Positions 38,531 through 46,484 of a DNA stretch of 46,607 nucleotides are shown here, piece by piece. The stretch comes from Chloroflexota bacterium (GTDB lineage: Bacteria; Chloroflexota; Dormibacteria; CF-121), in contig VBEN01000029.1 of NCBI GenBank assembly GCA_005881175.1, positions 1 to 46,607 of the forward strand. The letters run 5' to 3'. A model generated the notes under the pieces. That model saw only the letters and a list, made by a program, of their open reading frames with translations, was not told where the DNA came from and did not search any database. Both the position numbers and the translations under genes were made by a program. How positions within the stretch are numbered: position 1 is the first letter of the stretch; each line of letters opens with the position of its first letter.

Positions 38531-39247
38531 TCAGCGCGAGGTCGCAGGATTCAGTTTCGCCGCTCGGCTGGGGGCCCGCTGCGCGGCCAAAAACCCGGCG
38601 AACATCACCAGCACCCCGATCGCCTGGCCAACATAGAACAGCTCATAGATGTGAAACAGGCGGGTAAGGGTCGATACGCTGGCCACGATCAGGGCGCCGG
38701 CGGCGATCAGGATATTCGCCACCAGACGGGATGGCGCCCCGCCTCGACGCCAGGTCCCGTAAGCCGACCAGGCCGCACCCCCAACGAGGATGACCGTCCC
38801 CACAATGTTCACGACGGCCGCCATGATGAGCGAGATCACATTGAAACTCCCGTGCTCCAGCCGGATCGTGTCGACGGAGGGCACCTGCCGGGTGTCGAGC
38901 AGGCCGGGTTGCAGGCTGGCGCCGACGATGCCTGCCAAACCAATGGCTGCCAGCACCAGCAGCACCCAGAGTGCCGGACGGCCGAACCGAGGCGCGAGGA
39001 GGTAGATGGTCCCCAGCGCCAGCACCCCAACCAGGACGATGGCTCCAAGGTAGTAATAGATCCGGTAGAGCGCGGCATTCCAGCCGCCGGCGGCGCCAAC
39101 GACCTCCGTAAGAGCGGCGATCGCATAGAGTCCCAGCGCGACCGCCCAGACCAGCAAATACGGACGGGGCTTCGCCCGGTACTGCAGCCCGAGCGTCACC
39201 GCAAATGCGGCGCTGATCAGCGTGGCCGCCAGAGGATAGAAGATCAC
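38531..39247 (-). CDS. Seven-helix membrane protein of unknown function
   Basis: The 238-residue protein has about seven transmembrane segments (for example AATLISAAFAVTLGL, YYLGAIVLVGVLALGTIYLL, NIVGTVILVGGAAWSAYG, AIGVLVMFAGFLAAQ) and a short basic C-terminus. No catalytic motif stands out. It diverges from parA with about 80 bases to the parA promoter. It is unrecognised. Confidence 0.75.
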   Translation of the reverse strand: MIFYPLAATLISAAFAVTLGLQYRAKPRPYLLVWAVALGLYAIAALTEVVGAAGGWNAALYRIYYYLGAIVLVGVLALGTIYLLAPRFGRPALWVLLVLAAIGLAGIVGASLQPGLLDTRQVPSVDTIRLEHGSFNVISLIMAAVVNIVGTVILVGGAAWSAYGTWRRGGAPSRLVANILIAAGALIVASVSTLTRLFHIYELFYVGQAIGVLVMFAGFLAAQRAPSRAAKLNPATSR

Positions 39248-39261
39248 GCGGCTATCAGTTT

Positions 39262-39274
39262 ATGGCAAAGAACT
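39262..39274 (+). promoter_or_regulatory. Shared 13-base motif, copy 2
   Basis: ATGGCAAAGAACT, identical to copy 1 (38465-38477, other strand). Here it is part of a small inverted repeat GCAAA-GAACT-TTTGC, 15 bases upstream of the 7-TM gene start. Confidence 0.35.
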
Positions 39275-39329
39275 TTTGCTAAATCTCCACGCAATTTGCC
39301 TCGTCCAGCATCCGGTCCGCAGATGGAAC

Positions 39330-39358
39330 TTGACGAGGCGGCCGTATTGCCGTTAAAT
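39330..39358 (+). promoter_or_regulatory. Sigma70-type promoter for parA
   Basis: TTGACG (39330-39335), a 17-base spacer and TTAAAT (39353-39358) form a good housekeeping promoter. Transcription would begin near 39365. This excludes ATG 39323 as the parA start and favours TTG 39398. Confidence 0.6.
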
Positions 39359-39397
39359 AGCCGCAGCCACGTTCCAGCACAGAGGTCTAGCCACCGT

Positions 39398-40207
39398 TTG
39401 AGCAGAGTCATCGCAGTTGCCAACCAGAAAGGCGGGGTTGGCAAAACGACCACCGCGGTGAACCTGGGATGCGCACTCGCTGAGCTCGGGAAGCGCGTCC
39501 TCCTGATCGACCTCGATCCCCAGGGGCATCTGACGATCAACATGGGGTTCAAACAGCCGGATCAGATCGAGCTCACCCTCTACCATCTCCTCCTCGATCC
39601 GCAGGTCACGCTTGGCCATGTTGTCAAGCACAGCAACCTGGGCGTCGACTTCATCCCGTCGAACATCGAGCTATCCGGCGCCGAGATTCAGCTCGTATCT
39701 GAGATGGGGCGGGAGACCTTCCTCAAGGAGAAGCTCGCGCCGGGCCAGGACGAATACGACTTCATGGTGATCGATTGCCCGCCATCGCTTGGCCTCCTGT
39801 GCGTCAACGCGCTGGTGGCCTCCGACGAAGTCCTCATCCCGCTGCAGTGCGAGTACTTCGGCATGAAAGGGATGCAGCTGCTGCACAACACGATCGAGCG
39901 AGTGCGCGCCAAGCTGAACCCAAAGTTGCGCATCAGCGGCATCCTGGCGACGATCCACAAGTCCCGGACGTTGCACTCCCAGGAAGTGCTGGAGTTGGTT
40001 CGAGAGCGGTACGGCGACGTCGTCTTCGATGTCGTGATCAAGGACAGCATCCGGTTTGCGGAGACACCCTTGGCCGGAATGTCGATCCTCCAGTATGCCG
40101 GGAGCTCGGAAGGGGCCAACGCGTATCGAGCCCTGGCCAGAGCGGTCATCAAACGGGCGCCCGCCGCGCCGGTGGAGGCCAAGCAGCCCGTTGCCGGTCG
40201 TGTTTAA
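39398..40207 (+). CDS. parA: ParA/Soj-family ATPase
   Basis: The 269-residue protein has a deviant Walker A (QKGGVGKTT, Lys11 and Lys16), LLIDLDPQGHLT, Walker B FMVIDCPPSLG and the SRTLHSQEVLE and FAETPLAGMSI regions typical of Soj/ParA. These bind DNA and ATP and position chromosomes or other cargo. TTG 39398 gives the usual MSRVIAVANQ start and follows the promoter; ATG 39323 would add 25 odd residues. No parB or rRNA/oriC-type neighbours are seen; a small unknown gene is coupled instead. Confidence 0.9.
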   Translation: MSRVIAVANQKGGVGKTTTAVNLGCALAELGKRVLLIDLDPQGHLTINMGFKQPDQIELTLYHLLLDPQVTLGHVVKHSNLGVDFIPSNIELSGAEIQLVSEMGRETFLKEKLAPGQDEYDFMVIDCPPSLGLLCVNALVASDEVLIPLQCEYFGMKGMQLLHNTIERVRAKLNPKLRISGILATIHKSRTLHSQEVLELVRERYGDVVFDVVIKDSIRFAETPLAGMSILQYAGSSEGANAYRALARAVIKRAPAAPVEAKQPVAGRV

Positions 40208-40514
40208 GCGGGTTTCGCTGAACGGCTCAGCGGAACTCTTTCGCGAAACCTCCACAGCACCCGAAATCCTGGCGGAGACGGATCCGGAGCCGGTGGCGGC
40301 GCCCATCCATCACTTGCCGATCCGTCGCGAGATCGAGCTCGAAACCATCGCCTACTACGAGTACCAGCTCACGGAACCCCAGGTGCGGGCGCTGATCGAC
40401 GCCGTGCAAAAGATCAAATACCCGCACACCCTTAAGAGCACCGCGAAGTTGAGCATGGAGGAGTTCGAGCGCCTCGAGGCGCTCCGCCGGCTGCTACTCG
40501 ACGGCTTGCGGTAG
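40200..40514 (+). CDS. Small protein coupled to parA
   Basis: GTG 40200 overlaps the parA stop by 8 bases. The 104-residue product has a disordered N-terminal half (TSTAPEILAETDPEPVAAP) and a helical C-terminal half (ELTEPQ-like YQLTEPQVRALIDAVQKI, EEFERLEALRRLLLDGL). It has no ParB HTH. It may be a ParA partner or cargo adaptor. Its end overlaps the convergent ABC transporter by 21 bases. Confidence 0.75.
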   Translation: MFKRVSLNGSAELFRETSTAPEILAETDPEPVAAPIHHLPIRREIELETIAYYEYQLTEPQVRALIDAVQKIKYPHTLKSTAKLSMEEFERLEALRRLLLDGLR

Positions 40515-42275
40515 CTCTTCATCGGCGCGCTGCGAGGTCGCCACATCCCAGCGACGAGCCACCTGCTGAGCGCGATAGAGGGCGGCGTAGAGGCCCGGCG
40601 CATCGACCAGGTCATCGTGGCGGCCACGCTGCACGACTCGGCCCTTGTCGAGCACCACGATCTCACTTGCCTGCCGGATCGTCGACAGTCGATGCGCGAT
40701 GACCAGCACGGTGCGTTCCGCCACGAGTCGGGCGAGTGCCGCCTGGATCAGGTGCTCAGCCTCGGGATCAACCGATGAGGTCGCCTCATCGAGGATCAGG
40801 ATGGGCGCGTCACGCAGCAGCGCCCGGGCGATGGAAAGCCGCTGCTTCTGTCCGCCAGACAGACGGACGCCGCGCTCGCCGATGATCGTGTCATAGCCCT
40901 TCGGCAGATCATCCACGAACTCGTGCGCGTACGCCGCGCGGGCTGCCGCCTCAACCTGCGCGTCGGTCGCTTCCGGATTACCGATCTTGATGTTGGCCTT
41001 GACGGTGTCGTTGAAGAGAAAGACGTCCTGCAGGACCAGCCCGATCGAACGATGAACGTAATCGAGCGGCAGCTCGCGGAGGTCGACACCACCGAGCCGG
41101 ACCGCGCCCTGCTGGGGGTCCCAGAATCGGGTGATCAGGTTGGCAACGGTGGTCTTGCCGGCGCCGCTGGGTCCCACGAGGGCGAGCACCGAGCCTTCCT
41201 TCAGGTCGATCGACACATCGTGGAGCACGGACCGCCCGGCCTCGTAGGCGAAGGTCACATGATCAAGCGCGATATCGTACCGTCGGTCATTCGGAACGCG
41301 CGCCGACAGCGACTCCTTCACCTCGATCGGCGCGTTCAGAATCTCGAAGATACGATCCGTCGCCGCTTCCGCATTGCGCAATCCCTCGAGCTGCCGGTTG
41401 AGCTCGGTGACCGGCCGATAGAGCAGCGTCGTCAAGAAGACGAAGAGCACCAGGTCGGGGATGCTGAGCTGTCCGGCATGCGCCATCAATCCCCCGACGA
41501 GCAACACCAGGGCCACGGGAATCGCGGCCATCCACTCGACCCCAGCGAAGTACCAGGTGTGGATGAGGTTGGCCTGCGTCGCCGCCTGCTTCAGCTGCTC
41601 GCTACGCTCGTCGATCGCACGCCGCGCATGGCCGAGCGCCGCGAACGCCTTGAGCACCCCGACGCCCTGGATGTGATCGATGATGATGCCGTTCAGCCGG
41701 CCCAGCTCGTCGCGGTAACGCATGAAGGCCTGGTACGCGGATCGCCGAAACGCCACCAGGATGAGCAGGATCAGAACCAGTGGGGCGAGTGCCACCAGGG
41801 CCAGTCGCCAGTTGACCGCCAGCATGAGGATGCCGAGCAGGAACGGAACGGTGGCGGCGCTGATCAACTGGATGCCCGCGTGCGCGGTGAAGAACTCGAT
41901 AGTCTCAACGTCGCCGATCAGCTTGGCCGCGATCGTGCCCGACTGTTGTCTCGTGTGAAAACCCATCGACAGCCGCTGCAGCTGCTCGTAGATTCGCATC
42001 CGCAGATCGTGCAAGACCTTGAAGGCGGCGATATGACCGAACCCACCCTCGAGGTAGCGGCTGACCGCCATCAGCGCCGTGGCGCCCACCATGGCGACGC
42101 CCAACCACACGAGCGTGCCGGCCGGCGACGGGTGCGCCAGCACGGTCAGCATCTGCCGGATGATCAGTGCCGGCAGCACACTCAGGGCGGTGTAAAGGAC
42201 GGACCCGGCGACGGCGATCGAGAGCAGGCCACGGTGGCCGCGCGTGATCGCCAGCATGCGGGAAAAAAACGTCAT
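40494..42275 (-). CDS. ABC exporter (fused permease and ATPase)
   Basis: The 593-residue half-transporter has six transmembrane helices (residues about 15-310) and a nucleotide-binding domain with Walker A VGPSGAGKTT, Q-loop VLQDVFLFND, signature LSGGQKQR, Walker B ILILDEATSSVD and the H-loop IAHRLSTI. It is of the MsbA/lipid A or multidrug type and works as a dimer. The start overlaps the hemH stop (ATGA), so it is co-expressed with heme synthesis. Export of a porphyrin or heme is conceivable but unproven. Confidence 0.93.
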   Translation of the reverse strand: MTFFSRMLAITRGHRGLLSIAVAGSVLYTALSVLPALIIRQMLTVLAHPSPAGTLVWLGVAMVGATALMAVSRYLEGGFGHIAAFKVLHDLRMRIYEQLQRLSMGFHTRQQSGTIAAKLIGDVETIEFFTAHAGIQLISAATVPFLLGILMLAVNWRLALVALAPLVLILLILVAFRRSAYQAFMRYRDELGRLNGIIIDHIQGVGVLKAFAALGHARRAIDERSEQLKQAATQANLIHTWYFAGVEWMAAIPVALVLLVGGLMAHAGQLSIPDLVLFVFLTTLLYRPVTELNRQLEGLRNAEAATDRIFEILNAPIEVKESLSARVPNDRRYDIALDHVTFAYEAGRSVLHDVSIDLKEGSVLALVGPSGAGKTTVANLITRFWDPQQGAVRLGGVDLRELPLDYVHRSIGLVLQDVFLFNDTVKANIKIGNPEATDAQVEAAARAAYAHEFVDDLPKGYDTIIGERGVRLSGGQKQRLSIARALLRDAPILILDEATSSVDPEAEHLIQAALARLVAERTVLVIAHRLSTIRQASEIVVLDKGRVVQRGRHDDLVDAPGLYAALYRAQQVARRWDVATSQRADEELPQAVE

Positions 42276-43282
42276 GAGCCCGCCATTCTGGTCAGTCTCC
42301 CTCCCCCCTTGTGGGGGAGGGTCGGGGTGGGGGGTATGCGCTCGGCGACCAGGGCGTGGAGTGCGTGCGCTAGCCGGGGGTCCGCGTTGAGCATCCGCGT
42401 GCGCTTCAGCTCGATGCCGAGCGTATCGGCCTTCGCTTTCGCCTCGATGTCGATGTCGTAGAAGATCTCGAGGTGGTCGGCGATGAACCCGATCGAGGCC
42501 ACCAGCACCGAGCGATGGCCCTCGTGGGCCAGCGTCTCCAGCGTGTCGGGCAGGTCAGGACCTAGCCACGGCTCGCCGGTGTGACTCTGGCTCTGGTAAG
42601 AAAAGCGCCATTGCCGGATGCCGGCGCGCGCGGCCACCAACTCCGACGTGCGTAAGAGCTGGTCCTGGTAGGGGTCGCCATCGTCGAGAATGCGTGCCGG
42701 AAGGCTGTGCGCCGTGAACACGACCACTACCTGCTCGGGTTCCTCAAAGCGGGCCTGGGCAGCGCGCACATTGTCGGCCACCGCCTGCAGGTAGCCATCC
42801 AGCTCGTGCCAGCTGTCGACGAAGTCGAGGCGAACCGGCGCTGCTGACCCATTCTGATGGTGCCGTGGGGCGGCCGCCGCCAGGGCGGCCTCCACCTGGC
42901 GCCGGTAGCCACCGGTACTGATGCGCGAGTAATGCGGCGCCAGCACGACCGCGATCAGCCGATCGGCGCCCGCCTGGAGTGCCTCGTCGACCGCGGACGA
43001 AATCCGCGGCGTCCAGTGCTTCATGCCGAGGTGGACGGTGTAGATACTGCCGTCCGGCGAATCGGTATCGAGCAAGCGCTCCAGCTGACGCCCGAGGTCC
43101 ATAGAGACGACCAGCAGTGGCGTTGGCACGCCAACCCGGCGATAACGGGCGCTGAGTTCGTCCACCGCCTCACGCGACGGCGCTCGTCCTCCACGGATGT
43201 CGGTGTAGTAGGCTTCCACGTCCTCGAGGCGGTTCGGACTGCCATACGCCATGAGCAGAACGGCAATGTGATCAGGCTGCAT
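42272..43282 (-). CDS. hemH: Ferrochelatase (coproporphyrin type)
   Basis: The 336-residue enzyme inserts Fe2+ into the porphyrin. Visible are VLLMAYGSPNRLEDVEAYYT, MKHWTPRISSAVDEA, VLAPHYSRISTGGYR, VFTAHSLPARILDDGDPY (the His ligand), RFSYQSQSHTGEPWLGPD and SIGFIADHLEIFYDIDIEA. With hemQ in the same operon it should use coproporphyrin III (CpfC). ATG 43282 overlaps the hemE end by 11 bases. The last 20 or so residues (PPTPTLPHKGGG) are encoded by a dispersed repeat. Confidence 0.94.
   Translation of the reverse strand: MQPDHIAVLLMAYGSPNRLEDVEAYYTDIRGGRAPSREAVDELSARYRRVGVPTPLLVVSMDLGRQLERLLDTDSPDGSIYTVHLGMKHWTPRISSAVDEALQAGADRLIAVVLAPHYSRISTGGYRRQVEAALAAAAPRHHQNGSAAPVRLDFVDSWHELDGYLQAVADNVRAAQARFEEPEQVVVVFTAHSLPARILDDGDPYQDQLLRTSELVAARAGIRQWRFSYQSQSHTGEPWLGPDLPDTLETLAHEGHRSVLVASIGFIADHLEIFYDIDIEAKAKADTLGIELKRTRMLNADPRLAHALHALVAERIPPTPTLPHKGGGRLTRMAGS
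42297..42334 (+). repeat. Dispersed palindromic G/C repeat, copy D
   Basis: CTCCCTCCCCCCTTGTGGGG followed by GAGGGTCGGGGTGGGGGG. Nearly identical to copy B. It lies inside the hemH 3' end, where its minus strand encodes PPTPTLPHKGGG, 22 bases before the ABC gene start. Confidence 0.8.
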
Positions 43283-44342
43283 GAACGAACTCCACGAGCC
43301 GCTGCAGGTGCTCGACGGGGGTGTCCGGCAGGACGCCATGGCCCAGGTTGAAGATGTGCCCCGGGCGGCCGCCCGCGGCTTCGATGACCCGGCGGGCGCC
43401 GTCCTCGATCACCGGCCAGGGACCCAGCAACAGCGCGGGATCCAGGTTTCCCTGGATGGCGCGATCGTAACCCACCATGCGCCAGGCGTCGCCCAGGTCG
43501 ACCCGCCAGTCGAGGCCGATCACGTCGCCACCGGCTTCGCGCATCAATGTAAGGATGCCCGCCGTCCCGGTGCCGAAGTGGATCGACGGCGCACCGGCGC
43601 GCTGCAGCCCGGCGAAGATCCGGGTCATGTGCGGCAGCACATAGCGGCGGTAGTCCATCGGGGATAAGCAGCCAACCCAGCTGTCGAAGACCTGGACGAC
43701 CTGGGCGCCGGCCTCGACCTGCGCGAGCAGGTAGTCGAGCACCAGGGCCGATAGGCGCGCCATCAGCGCCTCCCAGACGTTAGGCTCCGCGTACATCAGG
43801 CCCTTGGTGATGAGGAACTCACGCGACGGCTTGCCCTCGATCAGGTAGCCGGCCAGCGTGAAGGGCGCGCCGGAAAATCCGATGACCGCGACCGCCGGGT
43901 CGAGCTCCCGGCGGAGGAGCCGGATCGTGTCCAGCACGAACGGCACCGATTCGGCCGGGGTCCGCATCTGCAACCTATCTATATCCTGCCTGGTCCGGAT
44001 CGGCTGCTGGACCACCGGGCCGATCCCATCCACCAGCTGTAGATCGACGCCAAGACCGAAGGCAACCGGCAGCATGATGTCGGCGAAGAGGACTGCCCCA
44101 TCGACGCCAAGCCGCCGCACCGGCTGCATCGTGACCTCCGCGCACAATTCGGGTTTCTGGCAGATCGCAAAGAGGTCGTATTTCTCACGGACCTTCCGGT
44201 ACTCCGGTAACGATCGCCCGGCCTGCCGCATGAACCACACCGGGCGCCGATCGACGATCTGACGCCGAGCCGCCCGAACGAGCGCAGGCAACACCGGCTC
44301 GGCCGCGCGCCGGCCCAGTTCATCCACCTGGAGGGCTCTCAT
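43272..44342 (-). CDS. hemE: Uroporphyrinogen decarboxylase
   Basis: HemE converts uroporphyrinogen III to coproporphyrinogen III. The 356-residue protein shows PVWFMRQAGRSLPEYR (family signature), FADIMLPVAFGLGVD, FSGAPFTLAGYLIEG, QVFDSWVGCLSP, HFGTGTAGIL and the C-terminal GNLDPALLLGP and FNLGHGVLPDTPVEHL. The start overlaps the hemQ stop by ATGA. Confidence 0.97.
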   Translation of the reverse strand: MRALQVDELGRRAAEPVLPALVRAARRQIVDRRPVWFMRQAGRSLPEYRKVREKYDLFAICQKPELCAEVTMQPVRRLGVDGAVLFADIMLPVAFGLGVDLQLVDGIGPVVQQPIRTRQDIDRLQMRTPAESVPFVLDTIRLLRRELDPAVAVIGFSGAPFTLAGYLIEGKPSREFLITKGLMYAEPNVWEALMARLSALVLDYLLAQVEAGAQVVQVFDSWVGCLSPMDYRRYVLPHMTRIFAGLQRAGAPSIHFGTGTAGILTLMREAGGDVIGLDWRVDLGDAWRMVGYDRAIQGNLDPALLLGPWPVIEDGARRVIEAAGGRPGHIFNLGHGVLPDTPVEHLQRLVEFVHAA

Positions 44343-45097
44343 CCGCCGGCGATCAGGCTAACCGGCCGCGCGAGCTCACGTTCCTCAACCGAGGCCGGGC
44401 TGCCCAGCCCGAGCGCCAGCTTGAGTGCATCTTCCGCCGCCATTCGAACGCAGGTGAAGATCGGCGTCTCCCGCTCGGTGTAGCGGCTCGCCTGAGACTC
44501 TCGCAATTCCATCACCAGGTCGAGGAAGGCGGCCGGCTCATCGCATTCAAAGGCCACGACGAATTCCTGGTCATCGAGGCCGAACGAGTACGCGGTGTTG
44601 ATCTTGACCTGCGGATAGCGGTGACCGATCGCGAAATGCTCGACCATCATCGCCTTGCGTCGCTCGTAGGGGAGGCGATACCAGACGCGCTTCTTCCACA
44701 TCGGATAGACGAAGAGGTACCGGCCGCCCGCCGGCTTGAGACGGGTACGCCGTCCCTCCTGGTCGGCATGCTTGTGCTGGCCGAGGTACGGCGATCGCCG
44801 CATCATGGCCAGGAACGAGTGCGCCACCGTCAGGTGCGGCCCGAGTTGCGTGCCGCGCCATTGCGACTCGGCCCGCTGAATCTCGTCGACCGTGTCGGCG
44901 GCCTGCCAGATCAGCAGATCGCAGTCGCCCCGCAGGCCGACCGTGCTGTACGTGAGCAAGGTGCCTGCGTCTGCGCGGGCATCCAACAGCTCGGTGAATT
45001 CCCGAGCCGCCGCCAGGCGTCCGTCGGCCGGCCAGGCCAGCGCGGCGGGATTGATTTTGACGAAGGTGTATTTGACCACCTGGCGGGCTTCAGCCAT
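44339..45097 (-). CDS. hemQ: Coproheme decarboxylase HemQ/ChdC
   Basis: The 252-residue chlorite-dismutase-fold protein converts coproheme to heme b, the last step of the coproporphyrin pathway. The core YPMWKKRVWYRLPYERRKAMM (shown in part; residues 131-151), then EHFAIGHRYP with the likely proximal His154, then SFGLDDQEFVVAFE, match HemQ rather than true chlorite dismutase. It is the first gene of hemQ-hemE-hemH; the coproporphyrinogen oxidase gene is not in the window. Confidence 0.95.
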   Translation of the reverse strand: MAEARQVVKYTFVKINPAALAWPADGRLAAAREFTELLDARADAGTLLTYSTVGLRGDCDLLIWQAADTVDEIQRAESQWRGTQLGPHLTVAHSFLAMMRRSPYLGQHKHADQEGRRTRLKPAGGRYLFVYPMWKKRVWYRLPYERRKAMMVEHFAIGHRYPQVKINTAYSFGLDDQEFVVAFECDEPAAFLDLVMELRESQASRYTERETPIFTCVRMAAEDALKLALGLGSPASVEERELARPVSLIAGG

Positions 45098-45124
45098 CGC
45101 TAAAAGGGTAGCTAATCTGTCAAT

Positions 45125-45706
45125 GTGGCCCGGCTATCCATCCAGAAAGTCCACGTCGGCGAAAAGGACACCAATTGCTACGTGGTGGCCTGCGCCGACA
45201 CCAAGGAGGCGGTGGTCATCGACCCCGGCGACGACGCGCCGAAAATCCTCGGGCAGTTGCGCGGGCTGACCATTCGGTGGATCGTGTTCACCCACGCGCA
45301 TCCTGGCCATACCGGAGCAAAGGAGTCGGTGAAGACCGCAACCCAGGCTCCCACGGCGATGCATCTGGCGGACGCCACGGCCCAATTGAAGTCAGCCGAC
45401 CGCTATCTGACGGCCGACGATACCCTCCCATTCGGAGCGTTCGCGCTGGAGGTGCTGCCCACACCCGGCCACTCGCCCGGCAGCCTGTCGTTCAAGGTTG
45501 GGAATCACGTCTTCACCGGCGACACCCTGCTCCCCGGCAAGATCGGCCGGCTCGACCTCCCCGGCTCGAGCCCGCAGCAGATGCTGCTGAGCCTGCATGG
45601 ACAACTGCTGACCCTGTCCGATAACACCGTTGTCTACCCGGGCCACGGGCCGAATACGACTATTGGCGCGGAGCGCGTCGGAAATCCGTACCTGCGGATC
45701 CGCTGA
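45125..45706 (+). CDS. Metallo-beta-lactamase-fold hydrolase (glyoxalase II-like)
   Basis: The 193-residue protein has the fold signatures NCYVVACADTKEAVVIDPGD, THAHPGHTGA, LPTPGHSPGSLSF, FTGDTLLPGKIGR and YPGHGPNTTIGAER. The usual THxHxDH motif reads THAHPGH: the Asp that binds the second metal is Gly. Other ligands are kept. Relatives are thioesterase- or glyoxalase II-like. GTG 45125 is the start; it diverges from hemQ with only 27 bases between. Confidence 0.88.
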   Translation: MARLSIQKVHVGEKDTNCYVVACADTKEAVVIDPGDDAPKILGQLRGLTIRWIVFTHAHPGHTGAKESVKTATQAPTAMHLADATAQLKSADRYLTADDTLPFGAFALEVLPTPGHSPGSLSFKVGNHVFTGDTLLPGKIGRLDLPGSSPQQMLLSLHGQLLTLSDNTVVYPGHGPNTTIGAERVGNPYLRIR

Positions 45707-45763
45707 TCGATTCAGCATTGGGCATCGGCGTAACGAAAAGCGAAACGTCAGGCCAGTACCCTC

Positions 45764-45817
45764 CCTTTGACGGGTCGCCTTATTGACCTTCCGCGCAGTC
45801 GAGGCGACTGTCAAAGG
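45764..45817. promoter_or_regulatory. Long imperfect inverted repeat before the secreted-protein gene
   Basis: CCTTTGAC (45764-45771) and TCGCC (45775-45779) pair with GGCGA (45803-45807) and GTCAAAGG (45810-45817). It ends 11 bases before TTG 45829 and includes the likely AGG ribosome-binding site, so it may control translation or end the upstream transcript. No T-run follows. Confidence 0.5.
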
Positions 45818-45828
45818 TAGGCAGGTTC

Positions 45829-46479
45829 TTGGTTGTTGGGAAATTCGTGTTGGCGTGCGCTGTATTCACCGTTAGCACCCTTTCGACGCCAATGGTGGCC
45901 GCTGCGGGTAACACTCGCACCGCTGCAACTCTGAACAGCGAAATACTTGTCGGCCTGCAGCAGAATGTCACAGCAAGCTGCAACCCCGATGGCACGTCAA
46001 CCATCAACTACTGGGTGGTAGGCGAGGCCGGCGCTTTGGACGCAAAGGGAAACTTTAGTGCCAACAAAGGGCCTTATCCCGGAACATTTACCGAGCAAGG
46101 AACCCTGACGATGGGCCCGCAGGCGGTTAGCGAGATCTCGATTACCCCAGCATCAGTCCTCACCTGGACGGCGACCTTCACCATCGTATCGAGCGCTGGA
46201 ATCGTCAACGGGACGACGTCCCTCACTGGACCGGGCAGCACAGGCCTCTGCCTCCTCGCGCCCAACGGCCAGCTTGCGCAGGCAGCCTGGGGCACATCGG
46301 CTCCATACAACTACTCATACGCCGCCACCATCTCCAGCCCCCGCGTGCAGGGGACATTCGCCGACGCGGGTGAATCCTATCCGCAGCTGTTCGCACCGTA
46401 TCCGTGGAGCAGCTCGCCCAACTCCTTCTTCGAGCAGATGACGTCCTCGCAGGCCACCGCCACGTCAGTGAACGGCTAA
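45829..46479 (+). CDS. Secreted protein of unknown function
   Basis: The 216-residue protein begins with a signal peptide (VLACAVFTVSTLSTPMVAAAG, cleavage near residue 26) and continues as a Thr/Ser/Gly-rich beta-type domain with two Cys residues (SCNPDGTS, GLCLLAPNG) that could form a disulfide. Codon use looks less GC-biased than the neighbours. The start is TTG 45829; no family was recognised. Confidence 0.7.
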   Translation: MVVGKFVLACAVFTVSTLSTPMVAAAGNTRTAATLNSEILVGLQQNVTASCNPDGTSTINYWVVGEAGALDAKGNFSANKGPYPGTFTEQGTLTMGPQAVSEISITPASVLTWTATFTIVSSAGIVNGTTSLTGPGSTGLCLLAPNGQLAQAAWGTSAPYNYSYAATISSPRVQGTFADAGESYPQLFAPYPWSSSPNSFFEQMTSSQATATSVNG

Positions 46480-46484
46480 CCCGG

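Noticed and set aside
37397-39322. Long plus-strand open frame that continues into parA
   Set aside because: Most of it is antisense to the aminotransferase and 7-TM genes, has Arg/His-rich composition and no homology; the parA promoter lies inside it.
45098-45124. TTGACA on the minus strand as the hemQ promoter -35
   Set aside because: It is too close: the matching -10 would fall on the hemQ start codon.
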